Source of the DNA: Siderastrea radians
Lineage: Eukaryota > Cnidaria > Anthozoa > Scleractinia > Rhizangiidae
Length of the DNA stretch: 64,000 bases
Direction of reading: 5' to 3'
Assembly (NCBI GenBank): GCA_964017195.1
Contig: OZ024895.1
Coordinates: 15,145,034 to 15,209,033, forward strand
The position numbers and the translations under genes were made by a program. Shown piece by piece: positions 1-10,282 of the stretch. The notes under the pieces are model-generated. The model had not been told where the DNA came from and searched no databases. It was given only the letters and a program-made list of their open reading frames with translations. Position 1 is the stretch's first letter, and each line of letters opens with the position of its first letter.

Positions 1-67
1 CAATCAAACTATCGGCTACGCTGCATGAAAATACAAATCTTGCATTCAAAACAATTACTTAGTATTT

Positions 68-289
68 TTATATAATCTCCATGTTGGAGTAAACCACATC
101 TTTCTTGGGCACATTTTCGTAGGTGAGTCCAGATTGTGGGATGCCAAACTGTGAAACATCAGCGTATTCATCGCCTTCATAAGCTGGTGCACGGACAAGT
201 GGTCTAGCCGCAGCTCCAGGGGGATGAGGGACAGGCTGGAAATTAGGCCCTAGGTCGTCCAGTTCAGTGTAGTCCAGCTTACCATGTTC
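68..289 (-). CDS. Cytoplasmic-tail exon of ITIM-type receptor, copy 1 (last exon)
   Basis: Last coding exon of a receptor-like gene on the minus strand. A CCCCAG acceptor precedes GAACATGG and the frame stays open for 73 codons to TAA. It is the same length as the paralogous exon at 37669-37890 and aligns throughout without a gap. Tyrosine motifs in order are LDYTEL (ITIM consensus), DEYADV, LTYENV (ITIM/ITSM-like) and VVYSNM (YxxM, a PI3-kinase SH2-type site). The proline-rich middle contains ARPLVRAPAYEG. Motif calls are consensus matches; binding to SHP or PI3K is inferred. The exon is open and conserved, but the upstream exon of this copy is damaged and no further exons were found, so it may be a relic, an alternative tail, or part of a gene whose other exons I missed. 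Confidence 0.72.
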   Translation of the reverse strand, partial: EHGKLDYTELDDLGPNFQPVPHPPGAAARPLVRAPAYEGDEYADVSQFGIPQSGLTYENVPKKDVVYSNMEII

Positions 290-1306
290 CTGGGGAAAAA
301 AGCCGTGTTAGTCAACTTCAATACTTCATCTCTGTTTATTGATATTTTGAAAAAATAAATAAAAGATAAAATAAAAGAAGCAAACTGGTTTTTGCAGCAG
401 TAGAGGTGAGCAGAAATAAGAAAAGAAAATTGGATATAAAACATAGAATAGATATTTTAAAAAAGACCCTTGTATCCGGTTTGGAAAACAAACCTACGGC
501 GGGCTATAAGCCGAAATAGCAGACAATTTTTTTAAAGTATATATTTACAATTAATATCCAAGTTTTATTTTTGTTTGGTTGTTTGTTTGTTGTTGTTATT
601 ATTATTATTCCTTCTTTTCTCTAACGTTGTAAGGATCAGTATACCTTCGTCAAGTATCTTACCGATCCAGGTCTTCAGCAGATCCTGTACTCCTTATGGT
701 TTGTCCAGTTTAGGTTTGGAGTACCCAAGCTACAGAAACGGCTATAATTAAAGTACACAATTTTTTTAGTCTTGAGGGATGATTTTTCAAAGGAAGTCAA
801 AGCTAGAACTGTTTAAAGGCTAAATTAAGGTTTATGCCAGGATTACACGTGCACAAAAACTCGTCTTAGTGTGTCCAAATCATATCCTGATATGATTAAA
901 AGTTTAAACGAGGATTAGAACACCCCGTGTAAACTTTGTGTAATCAATAAGGCTAATCGTACTAACTCTGCTTAAAATTGGCAACACCACTTTTTTTATT
1001 AGACGCTATCCAAACCAAATAACAGAATACCTGGATTTTGTTCATCCAACCAATTGAATATTAACGCAAAACACCAAAACAGACGCGAAAAAAATCATGG
1101 GCGTGTAAGACGACCAGAAATGATGACATTTTGGAGTTCACGTGACCGCAATTTCTTAGCTAGTTCTCGGGGTTTCTCGTGGAAATATCACAATGCGATG
1201 AATCTTGCATGCTGCCAAAAGAGATCAATGTTTTACGTTACTGTTCAAAAGCGAACGCAAAATCAGTTAAGGAAGCAAGACATGCTATAGTTCAGTGTAA
1301 CTGTAC
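290..1306 (-). other. Intron between the two tail exons, copy 1
   Basis: Sequence between the donor after CGCAAG and the acceptor CCCCAG. Parts match the corresponding 0.69-kb intron of copy 2. No coding signal was seen. Short T-rich runs occur near 540-610. Confidence 0.5.
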
Positions 1307-1430
1307 CTTGCGCTTCTTCTTAGTCTTTCTGCGACTTGTCCACTTGAGCACATACGGCATATACGGTATTGATGACTGGCCGCCTGTTCTTCTCTCTCTT
1401 TCGTCCGTAAATGCACTATGTCAAATATAT
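1307..1430 (-). pseudogene. Damaged penultimate tail exon, copy 1
   Basis: Homologous to the 3' half of the exon at 38577-38781. The shared stretch encodes KNRRPV and a tyrosine site followed by QVDKS, then a basic KTKKKRK end at a GTACAG donor. Relative to copy 2 there is an in-frame 12-nt gain (TVYAVCAQVDK in place of DLYAEVDK), then one extra base in the run after AAGTCG. That base puts a TAA stop before the donor. Upstream, the part encoding the first tyrosine motif is unrecognisable and contains a TAG. The parsimonious reading is a decaying exon. A sequencing error in the A-rich run is the main alternative. Confidence 0.6.
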
Positions 1431-1457
1431 GAGTCGAAATGTTACGTATTCCAATGA

Positions 1458-2135
1458 TATTTTCTCGACACAGTAGTCAGGGTGTTTTGCTTTCTAATTA
1501 GAAACTGTTGGATTTACAAGAATTCCACGAAATGCGGAAACCTTCATTCCGCATTGTGTCGGTACTACTTAAGCGGAAATTGCTACTCACGTTTGTTAAA
1601 TTAGTTTGTAGTAATTTGCAGTTTCATTTCGAGATCCAAAGAAACAGTGAATTTTAAACTTTCGTTAAGGTTTGTCAAATATTAACACTTTCCGTCGCGT
1701 AATAAAGGCGAGAGGTCAGCAAGAAATTCATAGATACATGAGACGAGCAGCTTGTTTTGAATTTCGTATTTAAGATAGATTTAGAAGCCCGGGTCTGCCA
1801 GGCGGGAAACTCCATGCCGTAGCATGGAGATAGCTTTAACCTCAGTCCTCCATATCATCACGCCTCTCTTGAATACGCACTTGCAAATTTTAACTGAAAA
1901 GTTGGTTTAGAAGATCCAAGAAATTCCGTGACTCTTTTCCTCATTACCTTCTTTTTTCTCGACTGTATTGTTCCAAATAGATGCGGGTAAAACATGAACT
2001 TGATGGGTGGACATGCCAATTCCGCACAAGCGACCCAGGAAATCAAACAAAAAACATTATTTATTTATTTATTTACCGGTAATGCCTGCCCTTCGAAGCC
2101 GAAGATTGATGGCGTGGGGTCAGCTAAATATTACG
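1458..2135. other. No gene seen
   Basis: AT-rich sequence without recognisable coding, inverted-repeat or tRNA structure. Short open frames here lack any motif. Confidence 0.4.

Positions 2136-2216
<81 letters not shown>
2136..2216. repeat. Poly-A plus (AT)n microsatellite
   Basis: A run of about 14 A residues passes directly into an uninterrupted AT dinucleotide tract of over 60 bp. Open frames across it read only as alternating Ile/Tyr and are artefacts. Confidence 0.95.
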
Positions 2217-2221
<5 letters not shown>

Positions 2222-2570
2222 ACAAATCTAGTTTACAGAACTAGAGCTCTTTAAAATCACAATGCTCTTATTGTTCTATTTTATTTAACCTAGAATCAAG
2301 ACGATATTAGTTTATTTGTTTTTGTTCTGTGTATCAGACTGCTTTAACGTTTTTAACGAAAGTTTGAAGACAAGGTAGCAGCAACAGCCGTGGTGAACTT
2401 ACTCTAAAAAACAACAACTGTTCAAGGTTTACCCTCTTTGGTTTGTATGATCTTAGCTGTACGCAAGGATAGGTTTTGCTCAATAATCGATTAACGCAGT
2501 GTAATATAAAATAAGTAATTAATGAAGTACACACTGTATTTACTACAATAGTCCAATGCATAGTGTTATC

Positions 2571-2994
2571 CCCCCGGGGGGGGGGGGTACTCCCATGCTC
2601 CCATATATAAGCTATATAGGTATGTACCGCGGAATGGGGTATGGTTTTTGAGGATCTCAGGCCCTAAATAGGGTATACATTTGCCCCTTTTTGGAATTGT
2701 GATCCCAGTGTGATCCGTCGATAGGGTACCTCTTTTTTATTAACTAAAACTACAGTACGTAAACCACGAATATGAATATGATGGCGTATTATTAAACTAG
2801 GCCTAGTCTAGTTTTCTATTCAATTTTTAGTGGTCGTTTTTCCCCTGAATAGGGTGTCAGTTTTTCGAATGTGGGCCTAAAAAAGGTATCAATTTTCGAT
2901 TTTCTATCCTTAAATAGGGTCAGGGTCTAAGAACCTCTGCGGCACACACTTATCCCAAATAGACGGTAGTTCCTCCCCCCCCCCCCCTCCCGGA
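2571..2994. mobile_element. MITE with G/C homopolymer ends and 8-bp TSD
   Basis: The left end begins with a C5G12-type run followed by TACTCCCATGCTCCC. The right end is a mirror-like C-rich run ending CCCGGAG. Flanking 8-mers are GTGTTATC on the left and GTGTTATT on the right, a 7/8 match as expected of a hAT-sized duplication. The interior carries several copies of an AATAGGGTA-type motif. The element at 17821-18219 has the same design and shares GGGTATGGTTTTT. No coding capacity. Confidence 0.75.
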
Positions 2995-3023
2995 GTGTTA
3001 TTAAATGTTAATTACATGGCAGT

Positions 3024-4176
3024 TAAAGGAGAAGGTCACTCCAGAAACGGTGTTTTTTTTTAATTGCCCAGAAAAAGATAGCACTAAGTTGATTTTTTGT
3101 CCCTGGTTTTAGCTTCTAAAGTGCATCCGATCCCACTGACATTCCTCTCCAAAGAGGGCCAAAATTCAACATTGCGGGCCGCCATTTTGAATAGTACTTA
3201 GCAGCCTGGCTGCTTGTCGGTGACGTCATTCCGTCCAACACGGGGTCTTCTAGGAGTTTCCCTGTTTATGTTTATATTTGAGGAGATGGCTATGCTTGAA
3301 CCTTATCGTTTTGAGCCAAAACGTGTCCGCGATGTCGCTGAGAGAGCCCATTCTGGTGTTCTTGCCAAAGATGTGAAGTAATGTCAACTCCAAAAGGGTG
3401 TAATTGTTGTGTTGACATCCGGAATCGGAAATCAAGATGGAAGGTACATAATTATACTCTTCCTGGCACTACGTAATCGTGATCGTATTTAATTTATTTT
3501 AACGCCTGTAAATTGGTTTATAAATTAAAATAAAACAGTGAGCTCAAATGGGGCCTTATAATTTGGTTTAAACCTGTTTTGTCTACTTTAATTTCACCGC
3601 CTGGCGATGCAATAGGCAGGGGTTTCTTGCATCACAGTACGTGAAGTCTTCTCAATCGTTTGCTTTAATCGTTCGTTTGCTTGTTACACACGTACACATT
3701 ACCAGGCTTCGGGAAGCCGAAACTCTCGTCACGGCGAAGCTGGTCAGGCTACTGCTTTGCCAATTGTGTTTTCTTTACGGGCAAGCTATAAAAAGTAATT
3801 TCTCTTATTCTACCTTTTTCGGACCTGTTATTACAATCCGAAACTGAGCACATAAGCATTTTCCATTCGCAAGATGAGAACGAAACATATGCAGCCGATT
3901 TGTAACAGTACCAACAAGCTGTAGGTTGTACCAGCTGCATTTAGATTTCCCGCCTGTTTCACGTTGGACGGAATGACGTCACGGACAAGCGGCCAGGCTG
4001 CTATGTACGATTAAAAATGGTGGCCCACAATGTTGAAGTTTGGCCTTCTTTGGAAAGGAATTTTTGTGGGTCAGATGCACTTTACAAGCTAAAACCACGG
4101 TCAGTAACTCAACTTAGTGTTATCTTTTTATTAGTGATTTCAAAAAATACACCTTTTCTGGAGCGACCTTCTTCTT
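3024..4176. mobile_element. Inverted-repeat element carrying a THAP relic
   Basis: Two arms of about 220 bp, roughly 3024-3245 and 3955-4176, are reverse complements at an estimated 75-80 percent identity. Landmarks in both are AAGGTC.CTCCAGAAA near the tips and TGACGTCATTCCGTCCAAC at the inner ends. The interior of about 700 bp holds a decayed THAP-domain exon. No clear target duplication was found. THAP domains occur in P-element and Kolobok transposases as well as in host genes, so this could be a degraded autonomous element or one with a captured exon. Confidence 0.75.
3695..3940 (-). pseudogene. THAP-type zinc finger fragment, inactivated
   Basis: The minus-strand frame reads MCSVSDCNNRSEKG, then FYSLPVKKTQLAKQ, a UAG stop where the invariant THAP tryptophan belongs, then PDQLRRDES and NVYVCNKQ. 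THAP domains have C-x2-4-C near the start, FY.LP, a conserved W, and C-x2-H near the end. All are in place except that W is TAG (one base from TGG) and the terminal His is Gln. The domain would bind DNA in an intact transposase or host factor; here it cannot be functional as read. Confidence 0.65.
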
Positions 4177-4871
4177 TATACTCACAATTATTTTTGAGAT
4201 CCACGTGTTTTTCTACATGTACTGAAGAGCCGTTGTGTAAATTCCTGCATCTGCCTTGCTAATTTTTCGTAAACTGAATTGAACTGTCTTAATCCCAGAA
4301 CTCTTAACTTGTCCGTTGTGGGTCCACCTCACATCTGGATCTTGTGTCCCTGTTACTGTACGTATACAGGTGATAGTAACAGGGTTCTTATTCTAACTTG
4401 CATTTACTGCAGTCAAATAGGAAATGTTGGCTAGCTCTGCAAATGTTAAAAGCAGCAAGAATTCAAACATTAAAGCACAATTTCAAACACTACTTTCCTC
4501 TGTAAAGTTATTTTATTTATTATTTTGCCGTTTGCAGCAGGGTTTCCTGAACAAGGACTGAACGTGTGAGCCCAGGACTGGAAAGGAGCTTATTGGATGG
4601 ACGCAAATGATCAATTCTGTCGAAGGATTGTTTGTTCATCCATCATATGATAGAGGATCTTTCCTCAAAAAATAATGAAAACACATATGGACACTTAAGT
4701 TAGGCGATCGATATAGCATTCCTTATGAAGTTGAATGAGCGACGGAGTATAAAACCAACTTTTTATAGCTTACCAATTCTCTTTGGTATGCCCGTTTTCG
4801 CAACCGTGTAGGCGTGTTCGACTTTGTTGTTTGTTTGTTTGGTTTAAAATTCCCTTTGTTTTGTTTTGTCT

Positions 4872-4884
4872 TTATTATTACTAC

Positions 4885-4938
<54 letters not shown>
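4872..4938. repeat. (ATT)n microsatellite
   Basis: About 22 near-perfect TAT/ATT trinucleotide units, with one ACT interruption near the start. Confidence 0.95.
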
Positions 4939-4939
<1 letters not shown>

Positions 4940-5203
4940 ACAAGTGAGACCGGAAAACAATATTATAATTATTAGTTAATCATTAGTAATACACCTCTCA
5001 TCAAGTTAGAACCAGTGTTTCATAAATTTTAAATAAGCCTCTGTTGTAGGTAATATAAACTTAAATATCTAAGCAATTTAAATGCTCTATTCAATGAGTG
5101 ATTTGAAACCGGGATACTATAGTGCAATACGTTTTCTACAGTGAAAGACGCTCTCATACTCATATTTTTCTCCTTATATGGTAAAATGACGCTATAGTTG
5201 AAA

Positions 5204-5237
5204 AATAATAATAATGATGATGATGATGATGATGATG
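5204..5237. repeat. (AAT)n/(GAT)n microsatellite
   Basis: A short run of AAT units changes to about eight GAT units without a gap. Confidence 0.9.
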
Positions 5238-5678
5238 TACCTTATTTACTTGTATTAATTCCCCGGGACGTTTAATTAATAGTAGGAAGTAGTGAACCCT
5301 AAAAGATCCCAGGGCATTGCTTTCTTTCTTGACTGTCCAATAGTGGTAGTTACTCAGAAGGAGTAGCTTACTGGAGTTAATATGAAATATAATTTAAATT
5401 ACTGTAAAAGCTCTAATAAGTCCTGCTTTCTAATACGCCTTCTTACCTACCACTTGCTAATTACAAATAAGTTATTTGCTTACAATTATGTCATGACATT
5501 GGGGCTTGAAAATTATTTTATGTTTCGACTTATGCTGGGGATTATTTTACTGCCAGAGGAAGATGCGAAGAGGTGCAGCATTATGTAATTACTTACATGT
5601 AATTCAGGTGAATCAATTCATTCATTCAGTCAATCATTCAACCACAAATTAGTCAATCAGCCAATTAAAAAATAAATC

Positions 5679-5714
<36 letters not shown>
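5679..5714. repeat. (TCAA)n microsatellite
   Basis: About nine consecutive TCAA units, preceded by degenerate TCATTCA and TCAGCCA motifs that suggest an older, longer tract. Confidence 0.9.
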
Positions 5715-6110
5715 TGTGACTTCAGTGTTGCCAATGCGAATAACAAATGGTCCAGTAATGACTAGTGACTTTATTTGATGTACAGATTATGACTCACTGT
5801 CTTACTACCCCAGACCGTGATGGCAGTAGATCTCAAGACTTTAGATCTTTTTGGTTTGATAATTTGTCACCAATAAGCATTGTTACTAATTGCCATAATC
5901 TGGTACCAAAGAAAAACAAAAGGGATAGCCTCTTCCTAAATCATTTCAGAATAGTCTGAAACCTAACAGGCAATGAACTGACAAAAAGGGATCAGACTGT
6001 GGTGAATCAGTCAATCGATATAGTTTTCCCCATAAGGAGAATTCAATCAAATAGGTCTGACTCTTCATTCCTGGGATAGTAGTGGGGGGGGGGGGGTACT
6101 CCCCCAAAAA

Positions 6111-6693
6111 TAGCCTGTTCTAGGCGTTCAGATAGTGGAGCGCGAGCAAAAATAAAGCGAGCGAAAGAGCGGGAAAAAAACGAGGGGAGACTGGGGGAGA
6201 GGACGAGGGAACGCCTGTGAAATTTTCTCAAAGGAAGCCGTTCCGGTATACCAGAATCGGGTATACCCTCTGATTGGCCAAATTTGACACCTCCTGTCAA
6301 CACCAGAGGGTTGTTAAACCGATGTGTATATAAAGTCGTCTGTGATTCTCGTTACCTTTATTGGTCCAGTAGTGGAGATGACATTTGCCTTTCCGTATCG
6401 CAGAAAATTTTGCAATGTCCATTCGGCATGTCATTTTTTCTTAAAGCATCACCGGTATTTTTCCCAACGCTTCAAACTCATAATTACATAACTTTCTTGT
6501 TTACTTTGACCTGACCTTGGATTCATGTTTCTCTGCCGCTGTCGGCGGCCTAAAGTGGGCGGCATGGGCTTTTTAAAATTAATTTCACAGGCGTTCCCTC
6601 GTCTTCTCCCCCAGTCTCCCCTCGTTTTTCCCGCTCTTTCGCTCGCTTTAGTTTTCGCTCGCGCTCCACTATCTGAACGCCTGGAACAGGCTA
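6111..6693. mobile_element. Foldback MITE, TAGCCTGTTC family
   Basis: Arms of about 116 bp (6111-6226 and 6578-6693) are near-perfect reverse complements, starting TAGCCTGTTC and containing TTCAGATAGTGGAGCGCGAG. Flanks are CCCAAAAA and CCCCAAAA, compatible with an 8-bp duplication blurred by homopolymer slippage. The smaller element at 25389-25570 shares the end and has a perfect 8-bp TSD. The middle of about 350 bp has no gene. The 8-bp TSD suggests mobilisation by a hAT-like transposase, an inference only. Confidence 0.85.
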
Positions 6694-6699
6694 CCCCAA

Positions 6700-7205
6700 A
6701 AAAAAGATATGGGGCAGGGTGTGCTCATCAAATATTTTGAAGTAGAGCCCTAAAAGGTGTACTCCAGGATTCATGCCATTTTCATACATCATCCACTTAG
6801 TAGTACTGAGGGGTCAGTCAAACTAATCAATGACATCAAAATATTAAGCAGAAAAAGACAAAAAAATATATAACCTTATTTCAAAACTGCTCTTCAAATT
6901 TTTTAATTGAATTGATAAAGTGTGTCTGGGAATATAGCTAAAAGTACAAATTTCTTAACCAAACCCTTATAATAAACTGCCATATTTTCCTGACATCAGG
7001 TTGATGGAATAAAAACCTGTAAGAAAAACAAAGCAGATTTTAATTATCGCAATTACCAATAGTAGGACAGTCGGTGCGCACGCGCCAGAGAAAAATGAGA
7101 GACTGCTCTTAGTCTATGAGAATGGTACCAACTTAGGTCGGTACGACTTCAGATCAACTCCAAACGCTTACCTCTGTTTACATGAAACGTACGAAACATG
7201 AAGCT
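6700..7205. other. No gene seen
   Basis: AT-rich unique-looking sequence between two MITEs, without recognisable features. Confidence 0.4.
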
Positions 7206-7354
7206 ACAATCCCGGCCACAAACCTTGAAACAGTTTGTGAAAGTGAGCTCCCCCTTCCCCTTTTCAATGTTGTTTCTGACACCAAAATGTTTTACTTTCG
7301 TCAACATTGAATGGGGGAGTGGGGTGTTTCAAGGAATTGTGGCCGCGGTTGTAG
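7206..7354. repeat. Short inverted repeat, MITE-like
   Basis: CTACAATCCCGGCCACAA at the left is answered by TTGTGGCCGCGGTTGTAG at the right, and complementarity continues inward through TTGAAACA and AACATTG-type segments. It ends only about 20 bp from the hairpin MITE starting at 7376. CATGAA occurs on both flanks but not at equal distance from the ends, so no target duplication is claimed. Confidence 0.65.
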
Positions 7355-7375
7355 CATGAAATAATTATCATCTTA

Positions 7376-7655
7376 CGCCGTGTTTCCACGTGTGTTTTCA
7401 TCCCGAGATGACTTTCATATCAGTGTCTGGTCATTTACCTGTAAGTTATTACATGATTTGGAGCTGAAATGGTGTTTACCCCGGGACGATTTCATCCCGG
7501 TGCTGAAGACCGGGATGAAATCGTCCCAGGGTAAACACATTTCAGCTCCAAATCATGTAAACATTTACAGGTAAATGACCAGACACCAAGATGAAAGTCA
7601 CCCCGGGATGAGATAAAAGTCATCCCGGGATGAAGTCACTCATGTAAACAGGGCC
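7376..7655. mobile_element. Near-perfect hairpin MITE with TTA target duplication
   Basis: The whole 280 bp folds as one hairpin centred near 7508. The arms include GATGACTTTCAT, GTGTCTGGTCATTTACCTG, TGATTTGGAGCTGAAATG and CCCCGGGACGATTTCATCCC. It is flanked by TTA on both sides (7373-7375 and 7656-7658), the 3-bp duplication typical of PIF/Harbinger-class elements. A secondary hairpin from repeated CATCCCGGGATGA units lies in the right arm. No coding capacity. Confidence 0.85.
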
Positions 7656-7824
7656 TTAGGCTGGTTTAACTCATCACTGCTGCTGAACCAATATGAATGA
7701 CTCAGAACAGTTTGAAATCAGACTGGGGAGTGGCGTTGGAGCATTCCAAGCTGTTGGGTAATAGATAAACTGGATTCTTAAGGATGGGATGGTTGCAGAC
7801 CATATTAACACAAACAGAGTTTAG

Positions 7825-7925
7825 ATTGGTCTCATGTAAACACTTCATGCCAGTCTGACTTTCAGACCGATCTCATGCAAACAAAACCGTACCAGTCTGA
7901 GTTTGCACCGGTCTCATGAAATCAG
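7825..7925. repeat. Diverged tandem repeat, about 40 bp
   Basis: Three copies of a block with (G/A)TCTCATG(T/C)AAAC, and CAGTCTGA(C/G)TTT between them, are spaced about 40 bp apart. They may be the worn terminus of an old MITE. Confidence 0.5.
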
Positions 7926-9814
7926 GGCGTTACTGCCCCTGGGTCTCCAAGGATGTTGTTAAACATTCTTGAGAGCTGCTCGACTTTAGGCTAAGGGGGT
8001 GTTTACATAATACCAGAATGATTTTCATTCTGGTACAAGTTACTCCCGATTTCCTCTTGTTTCTCTGTATTTGTTTAATGATTACAGCACAAAATTTCAT
8101 AACTGTACAAGTCATACCTGTGTGAGCTTGCCCCAGTAGTGGTACTGGGTCACAATTATCACTGTGGTACGGAAAACCATACATGGTGTAACTGTTTGAT
8201 TCATTCTGCATTAAGTTTTAACCCTTTAACCACCAAGAATAAATCTTACATCACCGTGAAAAATGGATTTTGTAACTTAAGTGGGTATAAGGTTTTCATC
8301 ACCTACCCCAATGGAAGTCTTGATGGAACACTCATGTAAATGTTGTGATTTAATTTTATCCTTGGTTCAATTTTTATTTTCCTTTGTGAGTATTAGGATT
8401 GCCAAATTTTCTTTTTCTGAAAAGGCTGTTTAGCCACCCAGTCTTCTACGTGTTTACATGACAATATAAAACAGTTCATGCTCAAATTCCACACTACAGA
8501 AATTTGTGCTTGTTCTCACACACTTAAAGGCAGATGGTTTAAATATCTGGTATATTTGAATGATTTTAAAACTGTTTAACTGTGCTTAATTATGTTTGAC
8601 TGGGTTCAGAAATTGGAATCAAACACTGCTGTGTGCATATTATTGGTTTAATTGCGTTCAACTACTGAACCCAAATTAAACCGATCATTGCATTTGACCC
8701 AGTTCATTTTACTGAACAGTAAGATAGTATGTAAGCTGGGATAATTATATGATTGATATCTTCCATGTGCATACCTTCACTGTAAGAAAAGCTGCATCAC
8801 TGATCACTGCTGGCATATACATGCCTAGTATAGATAAAGTCTCCTGGTTGCCAGTAGCGATTTAAAACTGACCAGGGCCACTTAAAGTTGAGGTTTGCTT
8901 TTATTGACATGTGACTCCAGTCTTACTGAGAGTTCTGCAGTATGTGGTACTTTTCCCACGATTATTGGCGAAATCCCTGGATAAAAGACTTACTTCTCAC
9001 CCGAGTTGGGAGGGGTCTATTCAAGTAAATATGGTTTTAAATTTTTTGATTTAGACTAGAGGATTTTGAAAGCCAATTTATCTAAATGACCTGGTCCACT
9101 ATACTAAGCGAGCAAGCGAGAAGACCCTGGAGACGAGGTTGGAATTCAAGGATACTGGCCCGAGTTGCAATTCAATGATTCAAGCACTGAAGTGAATTTT
9201 TTACCCTGCAAATTATGGAATAACTTAATCAGTAAAAGTAGAGAATGAGATGTACAAAAAAATTACATCCACCTGCTTTGAACTCGATTATCTTAAGCAT
9301 ATTTTCCCAAAAGTGATCAACACATAACTTTTAATAAAAGTTTTACATGTACCTAATTCGAAATTTAAATTTGTTGTTTGTCATCAAATCATGCCAACTA
9401 TAGCTTTGAACCTTACTTGACCTAAGAAACATTCGTGAGTCATTAGATGTATATAAATAATTTGCAAGCAGTGAAGAAAAGCCCAGCTAATAAACAAATG
9501 GTGTTGGAGATAAAATAAAGTATGTTATGTGTTATGTTATGTTGTTATGAGATGTTTACAACACGTAAGCTTAAATGATGCTACACAAAAGAATTTAAGC
9601 TTATCTGCCAATATCAACATTAGGAGAATAGCCTGACTTTCTTGCTTTAAGCAATGGCTGTTTGAAACATTAATTTTAACAGCAACGCTGTTATTAAAGT
9701 TACTGAAAACATAAAGGATGCGATGCTACCATTTTACTTGGCCAACAAATAACATACGATTCACAGACGAGTGTACAAAAACCACATCACTTCATATAAC
9801 GTTTATTTAAAGAC
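7926..9814. other. No gene seen
   Basis: Contains a perfect mini-hairpin, ACCAGAATG/CATTCTGGT, near 8020-8042, and TGTTTACAT motifs near 8002 and 8449 that may be remnants of MITE ends. Otherwise unremarkable AT-rich sequence. Confidence 0.4.
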
Positions 9815-10100
9815 TTATGCACTTATCAATTGAAATCCCGACCCCCCCCCCCCATCCCGGGCCAAGGTGGGGATTTGACTTGACATCATTGCAAATCTTA
9901 ACAAACCCCCACCCTACTGGGGCATATTGACTGGTAAAACCCCCACCCAGGTGGGGAAACCTTTGTTGTTCTCTGACTGACTTTATTAACATTTAGTTCG
10001 AATTTTCTACTTCTTTAGTGTACAAATTTAGCTAAAGCAAAAGCCAAATATGATAACAGACCAAGATATAGACATAATATGTCGAGGATACCGGTATGCA

Positions 10101-10282
10101 TCAGCGAGCCAAAGTACAGGATGGGCAGAACCAGTGCCCAACCAAGTCCTCTTCTTCTTGAAGGCCAACACATTGAAAGTGAAACCACTCAAACTTGCAG
10201 CTGGGGTTGTCACACGCAATCATGGCTTGGCGTTTATCATCTGTTTTTTGGCAGAAGCAGTAGAGCTTTTGTTGTGCTGTAA
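10101..10282 (-). other. PHD-finger exon of the transposon gene
   Basis: After a TTTACAG acceptor the frame reads LYCFCQK, MIACDNPSC, EWFHFQCVGL and HWFCPSC, then stops. This is a complete Cys4-His-Cys3 PHD finger with the EWFHF.CVGL core typical of ING-like fingers, which read histone H3 tails. In this context it may direct integration to particular chromatin. The exon itself is undamaged, unlike the main frame. Confidence 0.85.

Larger units (their letters stand above)
45..1435. repeat. Segmental duplication, copy 1 of receptor-tail region
   Basis: This stretch matches about 37650-38640 in the same orientation. Both share the last exon, sequence just past the stop codon, the intron (TTTATTGATATTTT beside the exon, then a shared stretch around 1000-1210) and the penultimate exon. 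Similarity fades past about 1435. Divergence is substantial in the introns, with many small indels, so the duplication is not recent. It may continue left of the window, where the 3' flank of this copy lies. Confidence 0.8.
4177..6110. other. Non-coding stretch with microsatellites
   Basis: No gene recognised. It contains an (ATT)n tract, an AAT/GAT tract and a TCAA tract, listed separately, in AT-rich unique-looking sequence. Open frames under 70 codons have no motif. Confidence 0.4.

Noticed and set aside
1994..2231. Open frames across the AT tract
   Set aside because: They only read Ile/Tyr alternation from a dinucleotide repeat.
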